A stretch of 64,000 nucleotides of DNA from Epiperipatus broadwayi (GCA_028023455.1 JAQFVV010012402.1:10272292-10336291), one strand, 5' to 3'. Shown: positions 26,040 through 37,455, counted from the stretch's first letter. Program-made: numbers and translations. Notes: generated from the sequence alone by a model not told the origin.

Positions 26040-26310
26040 AGGTTGACCAGTACAATATATATATATTGTGCTAATCTTACGGTGCAGTTGGCATGAGACT
26101 TGCCATAGTAAATTGCATTACATGTTGGTTCATTACATTTAATTTCATAAACTATTTGGAGAGCTTGATTTGAAGATAATTTAACTTTAGTATTGTTCAA
26201 CATTTGATTAAGATTAGAAAGGGTTCTAAAACTAATATTGAATTTGTTTTAGCAGATTGTTTTTATCTTTTTAGATATATGCAGTACAAAGGGAAGGCTG
26301 ATCAATGCAA
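26040..26310 (-). mobile_element. PLE RT-endonuclease linker, inner left arm of second inverted pair
   Basis: This is an inverted copy of 26560-26800. On the minus strand it runs from gcattgatcagcc, through tttgtactgcatatatcta and caatctgctaaaacaaattc, to tgcaatttactatggcaagt. It covers the stretch between the RT thumb and the GIY-YIG nuclease. The junction with the plus-strand partner is near 26320. Frames are broken. Confidence 0.8.
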
Positions 26311-26339
26311 TAATATCAAACATTCGCAGCATAATTCAC

Positions 26340-26546
26340 TTGTATTCATATACTCCAATTTTACATAAATTGGATGATTTTAAATGTTTTTTGTATAAAA
26401 ACTATAAATTATGCAAGTTTGAAGCAGACAGAAAAGACAACAGTGAAAACAATATAAAAGACTTAGTCAATTCAGGGTATAGTATTAATTTATTAAATAA
26501 AACTCTTAAAAAAATTCTATTCATTTTTAAATATCAGAAACATTAA
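26340..26546 (+). pseudogene. PLE RT thumb fragment
   Basis: The 68-residue frame has HKLDD(F)KCFLYKN, LCKFEADRK and a lysine-rich run, aligning with the PLE thumb block. It ends in a stop before the linker. There is no biological start. Confidence 0.75.
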
Positions 26547-26601
26547 TAACAAGATTAATGCATGGATCAGTCTTTCTTTTGTACTGCATTTATCTAAAAA
26601 G

Positions 26602-26805
26602 ATGAAAACAATCTGCTCAAACAAATTCAATATTAATTTTAAGATCCCTCCTAATATTAGTCAGATGTTGAATAATACTAAAGATAAAAAATTATCTTCA
26701 AACCAAGCTCTCCAAATAGTTTATAAAATTAAAAGTAAAAAACCAACATGTAATGCAGTTTACTATTGTGAGTCTTGTGCCAACTGTGCTACAATGTTAA
26801 TGTGA
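26602..26805 (+). pseudogene. PLE linker and GIY-YIG entry fragment
   Basis: The 67-residue frame holds KIPPNISQMLNNTKDK, QIVYKIKSKKPTCN and VYYCESCANC. Family members have VYKI.C..C...Y.G.T here; the glycine and threonine are replaced, so the nuclease is probably dead. A stop follows at 26805. Confidence 0.75.
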
Positions 26806-26867
26806 CACAAATATATATATATATATATACAAATACGCTAAAACAGATTCCAATATTAAATCTATTT

Positions 26868-27592
26868 TCCCGCGCTCGACGAGACTCCTCGTCGACATCT
26901 AAAATCACTCTAACTTAGTTCGTTTTTATACGATAAAATTCGTTAAATACGTATTTAATTCGTTTTAAAAGTTCTGTACGATGGTGACATCTTCCGATTT
27001 ATTTTAGAAGTCAAAAATAAAAAAAACGCATTTTAAACCTAAACAAAGAAGGAACATTATTTGTGATTGGTTCTTAGCATGCTCTCAGCAAAAAGACATT
27101 CTGATTGGCTGGAAAGAACAAAGAAACTGCCTGATCAAAGAAAATAAAGAAAAACGCTGAGATTTTCATTTGAATACGATTTAAATTATTATTAAATAAT
27201 ATTTATGGAAATTAAACATAATTTTCAGAGAGAATAATAAAAAACAAAATTATTTTGAAAAATATTGAAGATTTAAGTAAATATATTGAAGATGTAGTAA
27301 AAAGAAATATTTACTTTTCTATAACGTAAAAGTCGATCTTTTTGTTTACATTATAACTTTTATGTTGCCGATATAGAATATCTTAGAATAAATAAATAGC
27401 AATTTATTTTTGAAAGAACTTTCGTTTTCTTCATGACCTGAAAAATTAATTATATACTTTTTATAAACGTATCTGAGTTGAATTTAATATTATAGACGAA
27501 TATGTTTTAACAATAGGCTTTGTCTTCAGTTTGTGAGTTGGCCAATTAAAAGATTTGATTTTTATCTCATACAACCAATGATTTATTTAGCG
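26868..27592. mobile_element. ~0.7-kb insertion of unknown class within the right PLE arm
   Basis: The PLE sequence stops at ttaaatctatttt (26855-26867) and resumes at ttaaatctatatttttagaa (27602 on), so this block looks like an insertion bounded by a duplicated ~13-bp target. Its start, cccgcgctcgacgagactcc, contains a short self-complement (gacgag and ctcgtc). It is richer in CpG than its surroundings. It has two plus-strand attgg boxes (27066, 27105) and a caaccaatg near 27573, resembling CCAAT boxes. No protein frame is seen. A solo LTR, SINE-like or DNA element are all possible. The exact right limit (about 27592-27601) is uncertain. Confidence 0.5.
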
Positions 27593-27895
27593 GTTTAAGG
27601 GTTAAATCTATATTTTTAGAACATGAAATTGAGTCTGGCCACAATTTTGATTCACCTAATAGTAAAGTTGTTTGCTCTGAGCACAATGATTGAAAAAGAA
27701 AATATAAAGAGGTGTAGATTATTGCAAATAACATCAACACAATAAACAAGAAAGACTTGTGCATAGCATTATCATGTAAATGGTATATATAAATTATTCT
27801 AACTTATAAATTCCATTTATATAAACTTATTTTAGTTCTATGAATATGACTGACTTGGTTGAAAGCAGTGCTAAGCTGTAAAATGTTTTTAAATA
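27593..27895 (+). mobile_element. PLE C-terminus and 3' tail, right arm of second inverted pair
   Basis: The plus-strand reading gives SIFLEHEIESGHNFDS, then VVCSEHND and KRKYKEV in broken frames. This is the PLE C-terminal block seen also at 4300-4489 and 56300-56420. The tail with ggttgaaagcagtgctaagc is shared with the inverted arm at 23375-23554 and resembles 56585-56610. The minus-strand frame across 27567-27764 is a shadow. Confidence 0.8.
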
Positions 27896-27896
27896 A

Positions 27897-28030
27897 ATTT
27901 ATAATCTTTAATTTATAATTTTTATTTAATTTTATTTATATTTAATTTTAGTTTATATTTTTATTTAATTTTTATTTAATTTATTTTATTTTTATTTAAT
28001 TTATAATTTTTAATTATAAATAAATTTATA
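27897..28030. repeat. Low-complexity TTTATTTAATTT tract
   Basis: Irregular repeats of ttatttaattt form a T-rich strand immediately after the PLE 3' end. This may be an expanded element tail or simple sequence. Confidence 0.75.
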
Positions 28031-28554
28031 ATTTATAAAATTATAACTATTAATTTTTTATATCTGTTTTTAATTAAGCATTAACACATATTGTAATTCA
28101 ACCTTATCTCTTTTTTTTATGAAAAATATCATTTTTTAAGATATACAAATTTTTTATTTTATGACAAATTTTTGAAACATATAAATAAAGTCATGCAAAC
28201 AAAATTTGACCATTAAGATGCATTTCATACTGAATAGAACATATATATTAATCTTCAGCTAACGTTTAAAGTTTATATCAGGAATAGAAATGATATGACA
28301 ATTTCTAGTGTAGTAAATAATTAGTAATAATCATTAATATATTTATTTAAAGTATAGGATGTCAAAGATGTGAATACAAGATGTTTGACATTTTAAAGTC
28401 AAATTGTAATAGCTTTTGATAAATATTGAACAAATAATGAAAATCTGTTTAAAAGATGGTGATCTAGGCCAAATAAAAAGTGCTAATTCAGTGTATCTTA
28501 AAGGGCATTTATTTTTTTCAAATTTATTGATTTATGTTTCAAGAATATGTGGTT
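28031..28554. other. AT-rich non-coding stretch
   Basis: The phrase aaagtttatatcaggaatag with gaatgatatgata-like sequence near 28265-28305 recurs loosely at 28965-29010. No gene is seen. Confidence 0.4.
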
Positions 28555-28795
28555 AAATGCAATTTGTTCATTCTACTTTGAGCACTTTTTAGCATAAACC
28601 TTTTATTGTACATGTATGCATATACAAATTACATTTTGACTGAGCAAAAACCTTTTGTTGTACATGTCGACATATAAAATCTCATGTTTCGACTGCCCTG
28701 CAGTCTTCTTCAGTTGAATATAAGATTGTATATGCATATATGTACAATAAGTTTTTGCTAAAAAGTGTTCAAAATAAAGCAAATAAATTGCATTT
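28555..28795. mobile_element. Palindromic MITE-like element with repeated arm
   Basis: The left arm 28555-28626 (aaatgcaattt, gagcactttttagca, aaccttttattgtacatgta) is complemented by 28726-28795. A second partial copy of the arm (gagcaaaaaccttttgttgt) follows the left arm in the same orientation. The core contains tcgactgccctgcagtcttc followed by ttcag. A similar core occurs in the palindrome at 38.1 kb. Confidence 0.75.
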
Positions 28796-30150
28796 ATGTG
28801 AGATATTACAGCAAAATAAAGGAAGTGGTGAATTTAGTAATATTTCTAAATATGTAGTTAAGTTGATTCTAAAAAAATATTACACATGGGAAAAGAGATA
28901 TGAAGTTGAATTATTTTAAGCATTTATATGTAATTAAAAACACAAATTAATATTTAACTGAGATTTAAAGTTTATATTTAGAAAAGGAATGATATGATAA
29001 TATCTAGCCTATTAAATGATTCATAATACTTGTTTGTGCTTTTATGTGAATTGGATGATGTCATAGTTGGTATGCAAAAAGTTTATCACCCAAAAACAAA
29101 TTATAGTACACATGTTTATAGATGCATCTAAGAAGAAAATAATATCATTAAGCTGAAGTTATCAATAGTTTAACTAAAGTTAAGATTTATTAATTAAAAT
29201 TAAAGCTCAGCTGTATTGTCTATCTGTGTGTTATTACTAACGAGTTGTTTGTATTTGGAAAGTTTAAATAAAGTTTAAAATTTTCTATACATTTAACATT
29301 CACTCATAAATGATGGAAATAGTCCAACATGTCACATCTGAACTTTATTACCTTGTTTTATTACAGCTTGTAAGAACTAATTTTGATCATTCTTCAACAT
29401 TCTTTTATAGTATCAATATTTAAGCAATAATAATGTCTTCTACACTTTCATATATTTTCTTCTAACTGGTAGAGTTTGAATCTTTTTTGCTCCTGTAATA
29501 TATCACAACTTTATTAGCAATGGAAATATTTACCGGAAGTGTGTTTGCTTTGTCATATGTATTTAAATTTCCAAAAACTTTCTATCAAATTAAAATCACA
29601 GCATACATGTTTTAAATAAATTACTAATTTTTTTAATGCTCTTTGGAATTATTTCACATACACATGAGGCAAAAGTTATCCTTGAATTATTATTTTTTAT
29701 TCGAACCAATAAATTATGATAGTACATACATATACAATATTTTTGAAATACTTATCTAAAGACCTATGTTAATATGTTACAGTGTAAAAAAATACTTTTA
29801 AAAAGTTAAATATTTTATAAAAGATTGCCTTAAATTATCATAAAAGTAATATTTCAGTCAATTTACTCCAGAGCTTTGCATTATAAGTTTGAGAAATCAA
29901 TGAGCACTAGATGAAATTGTAAAACCACATTCCGTACTTATTTCTATCTCCATTAATTGTAATAAATAGCCCTAAAATAGGACAAATACAATGAAATACT
30001 GCTTTTTATGAAAATGTTGAAAATAATCAGAGAATGCCATATGTTATTTAATATTGTTTCCAATTTAGAATGTTATATACTGGACTAAGACCATACTTTG
30101 TAATAAAAGTCAAAGATCAGAATTAATGCTAGAAAAAAAACCCACAAAAA
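28796..30150. other. AT-rich non-coding stretch
   Basis: Nothing beyond weak internal repetition (see 28031-28554). Confidence 0.5.
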
Positions 30151-30153
30151 ACA

Positions 30154-30345
30154 TTAGAGATTATGGTTAAGAAAAGCATAAAAAAAGATAATGGAAATTA
30201 ATGATAATGAATTTAAGGAGTGACATATACTAATGTTACTTTTTTTTACTGAATAATTTATTAAATTATGTATTTTTTTGTAATAATCATTAATATTCAA
30301 AATTACTGTAGTATTACCTTTATCTGCTGGGAGAATAGTAATCAA
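30154..30345 (-). pseudogene. PLE N-terminal fragment, inverted relative to its neighbour
   Basis: The minus-strand frame starts ITILPADKGNTTVILNIND, followed by YYKKI. This is a hallmark PLE block (family I.LPADKGN..V.L....Y..KI..LL) found just before the RT domain. Similarity fades after about 30 residues. The piece lies back-to-back with the plus-strand PLE RT that starts at about 30350 and would continue this protein (DPMTYLENKSK). The N-terminal piece is therefore inverted with respect to the rest. Confidence 0.85.
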
Positions 30346-30349
30346 TTTA

Positions 30350-30990
30350 TAGAGATCCTATGACATATCTTGAAAATAAAAGCAAAGCATTAATTTATGC
30401 TACTGATTTAGATTTAAAAACTAAAATCTATCTTTTTATCCAATGTCATATGGTTTGCCAAAAGTCAACAAACCAGATATTCCATTGAGACTGTTTGTAA
30501 GTGTAGTTGGTTCACCAATATAGACACTAGCCATTTTCTACTTTTTTACAGCCACATTTAACAAAAATATCATCTTATATTAAGAATGCAAATCACTTTC
30601 TTGAGCTTATCTGAGATATTAAATTAACTAAAAATGATATTTTAGTAAATTTTGATATTGTTCACTTTTTACTAATGTACCTGTAAAGGAAGCTGTTGAA
30701 ATTTTGAAAAATATTCATTTGCCAGATGTTGTTGTGGGATTGACTGAACACTACTTATTAAATACATCTTTTTGTTTTTGATAGACAGATGTATAAACAA
30801 ACATCAGAATTGGTTATGGCTTCACCGATTTCTCCAGCATTACCTCTTATTTTTATGGGAAATGTGGAAAAGAAAAATTTGATATCAGCAATTAAAAAGT
30901 TTCTGTATTACTCAGGTATATTGATGATACCTATGCCTTTACTGAGATGTTCTGGAAGAATAATAATACATATCACATGATCACATTTCC
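30350..30990 (+). mobile_element. Penelope-like element RT fragment
   Basis: In shifting plus-strand frames this reads DPMTYLENKSKAL, YGLPKVNKPDIPLRLF (family YGLPK.HKP..PLRP), GSPI.TLA, DILVNFDI (motif A aspartates) and TNVPVKEAVEILK. PDVVVGLTEHYLLNTSFCF, YKQTSELVMASPISPALPLI and a degraded YVDD region (FLYYSGILMIP) follow. The motif order matches the PLE RT fingers and palm. Frameshifts and stops are frequent and the catalytic YVDD is lost. The longest open piece is 30789-30980. No endonuclease part follows. Confidence 0.9.
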
Positions 30991-31005
30991 TATACTAGCA
31001 CATTA

Positions 31006-31182
31006 ATTGTTGATAAACAGAGCAAAACTCTTCATACAGTATTGCCACCTGTAGTCTGGGGATATTGGATGAGTAAGTATTAGATAGGGATTTTATGCAC
31101 AAGCCTTCTGGCATCCATTGATTACTCTGTTTAGCACAAGTGACAATACTGTATGGAGAGTTTTGCTCTGTTTATCAATAAT
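31006..31182. mobile_element. Inverted-repeat MITE-like element, family FB-B short copy
   Basis: Ends attgttgataaacagagc and cagtattg are repeated in inverted order at 31140-31181, giving arms of about 42 bp. The internal sequence (ggggatattggatgagtaag, gggattttatgcacaagcc, ttctggcatccattgat) matches the right arm of the palindrome at 58281-58600. It lies directly after the PLE fragment. Confidence 0.8.
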
Positions 31183-31189
31183 ACATATA

Positions 31190-34129
31190 ATAATAAAAAT
31201 AATAAAACATTTCTTAAACTATCACTATCTGTCTAAATACTATTAAATAATAAATAAATAAAGTTCTATTTTCTTTCTTCTTTCTTGGTTATAAAAACGA
31301 AAAGTTTATTGATAATTTATGAGCGATGTTTCTTGGTCATCTCTTCAATAATAATAATTATTAGGACAGAAATATAAATATTGACGAATACATAACACAT
31401 TCCTGCAGGAAAACAAAACAATATTATTTTTTTTAAATTCATAAGAGCAGATTCAATGTTCACAGCTGTTAGCTAATGAATTGCTGTTGGCATTGTATAT
31501 GAGGAATTTTATTAATTAAACAATATATATTTTTTTACGATACAAATAAAGTAGTAGTTCATATTTCATTCCTAGAAGATATTCAAACATTTTATTTTAC
31601 ATTTTTAAAGACATTCAGAATGTATGTAATTATTTAACTAATAACATTTATTTAGATGAGTTTGTTGGTATTATTATAGACAGAGAAGTTTCACAACGAG
31701 TGAGGAGTGCATTTAATAAAGTAAAGTCATGTAATTTATTCATTTTATAAATACGTTTCTCCTATCAGTTTGGAAAAACAGGTAAATATTGACAATACAT
31801 TCAATTGCACATTTAGTCTTGTATTTTTAAATAGGTAAAAATAGAAATAACTACAAAAATGTTCTAATAATAATGACGATAAAATTAAATGATTCAGATG
31901 CATCCTTTTAAATCTTCCTTCATAACTAGCATAAAATTTTTCATAAAGAGTTCTGAAAATGTTTAATAACAGTTCACAAATTACACATGCCACAGTTGTT
32001 CCATTAATAATATAATTAAAACTTGAGAAAAATAATTTTGAAAAATAAACAAACATTCTTCTTTCTTCTTTCCCATTAGGTTTAAAGTTTAAATAAAGCA
32101 ATTTTACAATACTATTATACATTCCCATTCTTTCTTTTAATAGTGGCAATTTAAACTTAAATAATATAGTATAGACACTTACATGCATTTTAGACAATGG
32201 TTGGAGAATCTAAATAGTCAGCCAAGGAATAGGATCAACATATCTTCTAGTGTAGTTTAAGTACTCATATCTATAAACCAATAATATATTTTATTCTTTC
32301 AGCTTGAACTTTGGAAGAAAAAAAATATACTATCAAACTTTGTTGCTAAATGAATTTAAAAATAAAACAGTATTGTAGAAGATCTTTTAGCAGTCCCCTC
32401 TCAGTAAAAATCAGTTTTTTAGTCAGTTGTTAGTTGTTGGAATCCCTCTAGAATTATCAGTAGTCCTTTTTATAGATTTTTAAAATACTACCTCACCCTT
32501 TTTCTCTTCCAATAGTCCAAGATATTGGAAAGTTCAAAGATCACCAGACAGAGACAAAGACTTAATTTATGCAAGAAACTTTGTCTTGAAAAAAAAATGG
32601 GGGGAAAATTATTCTGTCTTTTAAATAAATAAAAAAATAAATATTAAATTGAACTAATTTAAAACAACAGAATAAAAACTAATAACAATTGTTTAATAAT
32701 TAATAAAAGATTTTCTAGTATATAAAAAAGTTTAATAATTCACCAGTCCACTACTCAATTAATTCACTTAAAATGTACTTAAGCTGGTTTTTTAACACTA
32801 TTATTTATGAAATTAAATATTTGAATATGAGATGTGATATTTAATGACTTAATAAAGCATATGAATGAAAAATGAAGTTGAATAATGATATTGATATGAG
32901 TATTTACAAACAATGCACTATAGACACTAAACTGATATGACTAAATGACTATTTTAATGATGATGAATGAAACATATTTCACTGTTTATACTATTAATTA
33001 AAATATGTAAAGCAAATGAACTAGAGAATCACTCAAACAAGTCTAAATATTTATTTGTGAACAAATAAAACAAATTAGCATGAACTCAAACTGAACTGAC
33101 TATGTTTATAACAAGCCACCCCCCTATCCTATCATTAATTATATCCTAAAGTAAGCTACTAAACATCTAATAATTTTTAAATTACACCTATATGTACTTT
33201 TAATCATAGTTTTAAATCATAAATAATTTTTTTTTAAAATTTTGCATTATTTCACCTTTTTTTAAAGAAGATAATATCAGATGTTACTGATACAATACCA
33301 TACAATTACAAATATTATTTCTAGTGCCAAACCAGAAGGTCACAATATATATATATTGAAGTGAAGGTTTACATGGGTGAAAGATGTATTCCAATTTGTA
33401 GTAACCTTTGGTAACAATCATGCAAAATATTGAAATATAATTACTGATCCTTTTGCCATAAGAAGATTAGCATTCAACTGAGTAAAAATGTTATTATGTA
33501 GTCATTGCAAGGATAAAAATTTAAAAATTAGTTAAGAGTTGTAAAATTAATTCTTATTGAATTACATACAACTATCTATATTTTTTACAATGAACACATA
33601 ATAACATTTTACCCAGTTGTTGCCATTATTTTGGCAAGATGTCAGTAGTTATATATTTTAATATTTACATTGTTGTTTATGCAAGTTTGCAATAAATCAT
33701 GATTAATCCATTTGATTTTTTAACTTTTTCAGATTAATTATTTTTTTAACTTTATAAAAGTATTTAATAATTCAGTAATGTCTTAATTTTTCATTACAAA
33801 CCTCCTACATATTTTTACAGTATCCACATACTGTTAGAAATGTAAACAAACATTTAATGTAATTATGAATGATAATTTATTTTTAATAACTTTTGGATAT
33901 ACATTAGCAGATGTTCTTTATAGTAAACTCTTATTTTTATGCAGATACAGTATTTTTATGGCCATTAAAAAAATAAAAAATTGGGTTAATATTCTGTAAA
34001 ATTTAGCAATTTAAGTTCATCCTTTTTTTCTTGCAGTAAGATTAATTTCAGAAAAAGCTAGTTAAAAAAATTAGCGGATATTTTTTTGTATTATATTTTA
34101 TGAAAAAATGAAACATATTTAATAAAACA
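31190..34129. other. Long AT-rich non-coding stretch
   Basis: No recognisable element. The largest open frame, on the minus strand at 31745-32197 (150 codons), is rich in F, L, Y and N and shows no domain I know. In such AT-rich DNA, chance is the best explanation, though a lost transposon frame cannot be excluded. Confidence 0.45.
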
Positions 34130-34408
34130 ATTCATCATCATCATTATCGTCAACCATTATCAATCCATTCCAGGATGAAGGTCTCTCCAAGTTCAATCCA
34201 TCTTTTCCGATCTCTAGCATCTCTTCTCCACATCACCCCTGAACACTTTCTTATTTCATCCATCCACCTCACATGTGGTCTCTTTCTGGGTCTTTTACGA
34301 TCTCTTGGAATCCAGTTTAAAATTTCAATTGTCCATCTATTATCATCTCTTCTAGCAATATGTCCAGCCCAACTCCACTTCAGTTTTTTAATTAATCTGT
34401 CCTTGTAT
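34130..34408 (-). mobile_element. LINE 3' end (family with GATGAT tail), copy 1
   Basis: On the minus strand the reading is LKWSWAGHIARRDDNRWTI, then LNWIPRDRKRP, VRWMDEIRKCSGVMWRRDA and RDRKRWIELGETFILEW. This is the widespread C-terminal block W.GH.AR...RW....W.PR...R....RW.DEI...W...A.DR..W..L.E.F of non-LTR elements (RTE-like in my judgement). A gatgatgatga tail ends the element. It is truncated upstream of the domain. The plus-strand frame at 34175-34429 is antisense to it. Confidence 0.85.
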
Positions 34409-35709
34409 CAAATTACTGATATTTATTAAACTGTTTTTTGTTTTATTTTAAAGAGGGTGCATCTTAATTTATTTACTGTGTTTAATTTTTAAATATGTTC
34501 CAATTTAAAATTATATAAAAGTGCCATTTAAATCATTAGTCATGCAAAAATAATAAGATCTTGTGATTGTGAAAATTTGAAGGATCACTTATAATTTTGT
34601 TCAATTTAAAAGAATGTCCAAACTATCAGATGGAAATTATTATTATTGCATCTGTATACACGTTTCTACATGTAAGCATGCTATCTTTTAGATCCATTAT
34701 TTAGTTACTTGAAGTTGCATTTTAAATAATTATATTTTTTCACAAAGTAGAATTTGTCTTTTATGTTTATTAAAGTAAGCGTAGATTTAGAAAAAAGATA
34801 TATAGTTTAAAATCCTAGATGTTCTACTTCTTATTGATTTTTCTAAAGAACTAAAAAGATGTAATTAATAATTTTGTGAAATATATGTTTATTTTATTAC
34901 ATGTGCACTCAATGCATTCATACCTAGATAAAAATAAAAGTTCGCTCTAATAAAAACGGATCCCCCACCATCTTCCGTTATCTTTCTTATTAGTAAAATA
35001 ATGACTTAAAATATAGTAAATAACTTTATACTAAAAGAATTTCTCATTAGTTATTTAAAAGTAAAATCTAGGCCATAAAAAATTGTAAAATCATGTTATA
35101 AAAAAGTAATGTAAATTTATATGCATTTATGTGTTTGTATCTAATATTTTTTCTAACTTGATGCTAATTATGAAAAAAAGAAAAGAAAAGAAAAACAAAT
35201 CTATATACAAAATAAAATTATATAGATATTAAAAAGCTACAGTTTATATTAAATGTTGTAAAAATGTGCAAAGTATATATAAATAACTGCTTGTGATAGC
35301 GCACACACTGTCGCGTATATACGTGTGCAAATGTTTTTTTTTCATTCAAATTATTACTTAGAATAATAATAACGATAATAGAATAGTTTATTGCTCGGGA
35401 ATTCACAATAAGTTTAAGTGCCGAAAATGATAGAATTAGTCTGCAATCCATGGACCTTGAGCTCTGATATCTGCTACCTTAGTACTGTACCAAATTATGT
35501 AGGATATTTAAAGAATGGAAGCATCCCTTGGGATTCACATGTTAGTTTTTTAAATTGCACTATGTTGCACAGGATTTAGTAACTAAAGTTTATTATTATT
35601 ATTGTTATTATTTTTTTCAACTTTAGTTGGTAGAACAAATATGAATTATATAATACTTCTGTAGACATAAGATATAATAAATCTTATACACCCATGACCT
35701 CATTGATAA
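34409..35709. other. AT-rich non-coding stretch
   Basis: No gene. Slightly CpG-rich patches at 34940-34985 and 35290-35330 are unexplained. Confidence 0.5.
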
Positions 35710-35954
35710 AGACTGAAGTAGAGTTGGGCTGGACATATTGCTAGAAGAGGTGATAATAGATGGACAATTGAAATCTTAAACTAAGAGATTGTAAAAGATC
35801 CAGAAAGAGACCATGTGTGAGATGGATGGATGAAATAAGAAAGTGTGCAGGGGTGATGTGGAGAAGAGAAGCTAAAGATCAGAAGATGGATTGAACTTGG
35901 AGAGACCTTCATCCTCCTGTGGATTAATAATGATCGATGATGATGATGATGATA
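35710..35954 (+). mobile_element. LINE 3' end (family with GATGAT tail), copy 2
   Basis: This is a plus-strand copy of the same LINE end as 34130-34408, starting near gactgaagtagagttgggct. It contains the same WAGHIAR-type, RWMDEIRK and RKWIELGETFIL-type codons with several frameshifts, then a gatgatgatgatgat tail. It is 1.3 kb from copy 1 and in the opposite orientation. Dead fragment. Confidence 0.85.
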
Positions 35955-36228
35955 CACACATGTAAAAAAATGAAACTAAAAAAAACACCTCATATTTCTC
36001 TTGGTATTATAAACACCATCGTTTTTTATGTTTTGAAAATTATAGAATGTCACTCTATTTGGCTCAAATACTTTTTTTTCTGTTCATTTTTTATTCATTT
36101 TACTTTTAGACTAATTTAATTCCTATATCATTATCTGCTTGATAGGTTTAGATTTTGTAATATGGTAAATGTTTAATTTTATGTTCTAAAACATCTACAG
36201 ATTTTAAATTTTATGGATAATTTAATAA

Positions 36229-36840
36229 ATGATAATACATACAAAGCATGTACTTAGAAAAGCTTTTTCAATGCTTTGAAGATTTATATGCTAGATAGAT
36301 CCAAATCGTATAATGAACATGCTTTTGACTAAATGGTAGTCATAATTATAGCAATGATTGTCAAGATGATTATAATTTTATAAAAATGACATTTTACAGA
36401 AGTGATGATTTACATAAATTTGAATAACAAATCAATTTATTTAGATAAGCTTTTTTTTACACAGAGGGATATAGGATTCTTTCTTTCTAGTAGTGTTTAC
36501 ATTACTAGCAATATACCAGACCTCCTTAACTTTGCGTTTAGCATCATTTCTTTTGGAGTAAATAGTTATAGTGGATTTAGGTTTAAATATGTGATCTTGC
36601 TTCATTTCATGTTTAAAAATATGGATTTAACTTCTGTATTAGTTTTGGCTTTATTGTATTGGTATCTGTGTTGTGCAACCCTTGTAAAGAGATTGACCTG
36701 AGATTTCCCCAAGTAAACTGCATTGCAATTTGTGTTGTTGCATGTATTTTTATACAAACTTGGGACACCAGGTCTGGGGGCAGCTTGCTTTTAATTAGTT
36801 AATCAAGTGGTTCGGGGCAGGGTGTATGTGTGTATGTGAA
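36229..36840 (-). mobile_element. PLE endonuclease and 3' tail, left arm of third inverted pair
   Basis: The minus-strand reading includes a proline-rich linker (KLPPDLVSQV), then CNAVYLGKSQVNLFTRVAQH-type codons of the GIY-YIG nuclease in broken frames. The C-terminal block (AKRKVKEVWYIASNV) and the 3' tail follow. It is an inverted copy of 36900-37455. The 36402-36701 plus-strand frame is an antisense shadow. Confidence 0.85.
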
Positions 36841-36899
36841 GACTTAACATATGTTTCCACATAGATATTATTTATACTGTGGATTGCCTTTGGTATGTA

Positions 36900-37455
36900 G
36901 AGTACAAATATCCAAGGTTTTTGGTCAGATTGGCATAGAATGTTTCAAGTTGTGTATAAAATTGCATATAGCAACTCAAACTGCAACACAGTTTACTTTG
37001 GGGAATCTCAGGCCAATCTTTTTACAAGAGTTGCACAACACAGAACCAAAACTAATATAGAAATTAAATCCATATTTTGTGAACATGAAACCTAACAAGG
37101 CACATATTTGAGCCTACATACACCAGTGCTGTCTGCTCCAAAAAATGATGCTAAATACAAAATTAAGGAGGTTTGGCATATTGCTAATAATATAAATACC
37201 ATTAACAAGAAAAAATTCTGCCTGCCTAAAAATAGTTTATCTAAATAATTCAAATTTATGTAAATCACCACTTCTGTAAAATGTCATTTCTACTCCCAAT
37301 TCTCTCGGACAATATTTGCTACAATTATGACTACCAGTTAGTTGAAAGCATGCTTAACATACTATTTAGATGTATTTGGCATATATGTTTTCGAAGCATT
37401 AAACAAGCTTTTCTTAGTACTATATACTTTATATATATTATCATTTACTGAATTA
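36900..37455 (+). mobile_element. PLE endonuclease and 3' tail, right arm of third inverted pair
   Basis: The plus-strand reading contains CNTVYFGESQANLFTRVAQH in one frame, where Y.G and R..QH are the GIY-YIG core positions in PLEs. SIFCEHET, then APKNDAKYKIKEVWHIANNI follow. The tail continues to about 37455 and matches the left arm base for base over long stretches (for example cttctgtaaaatgtcattt). Stops after CEHET break the frame. Confidence 0.85.

Larger units (their letters stand above)
26335..26867 (+). mobile_element. PLE RT thumb to endonuclease start, right arm of second inverted pair
   Basis: Two frames are readable. 26340-26546 contains HKLDDFKCFLYKNYKLCKFE, the thumb region also found at 3840-3905 and 41097-41180. 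26602-26805 contains QALQIVYKIKSK and NAVYYCESCANC, the entry to the GIY-YIG domain in PLEs (VYKI.C..C..VY.G form, here degenerate). An (AT)n tract at 26811-26828 sits inside the coding region. The element breaks at 26867 (ttaaatctatttt) and resumes near 27593. Confidence 0.82.

Noticed and set aside
26868-27601. piggyBac-type insertion (ccc...ggg ends beside ttaa)
   Set aside because: The right end reads aaggg-ttaa, but on the left ttaa is separated from ccc by nine bases and the ends do not match as inverted repeats.
31745-32197. 150-codon minus-strand open frame
   Set aside because: It is dominated by F, L, Y, N and I with no motif. In DNA this AT-rich, long frames of this composition arise by chance on the strand poor in TAA/TAG.
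34175-34429. Plus-strand 84-codon frame with serine- and leucine-rich sequence
   Set aside because: It is antisense to the LINE C-terminal block on the minus strand.
36402-36701. Plus-strand 99-codon frame
   Set aside because: It is antisense to the left arm of the third PLE pair.
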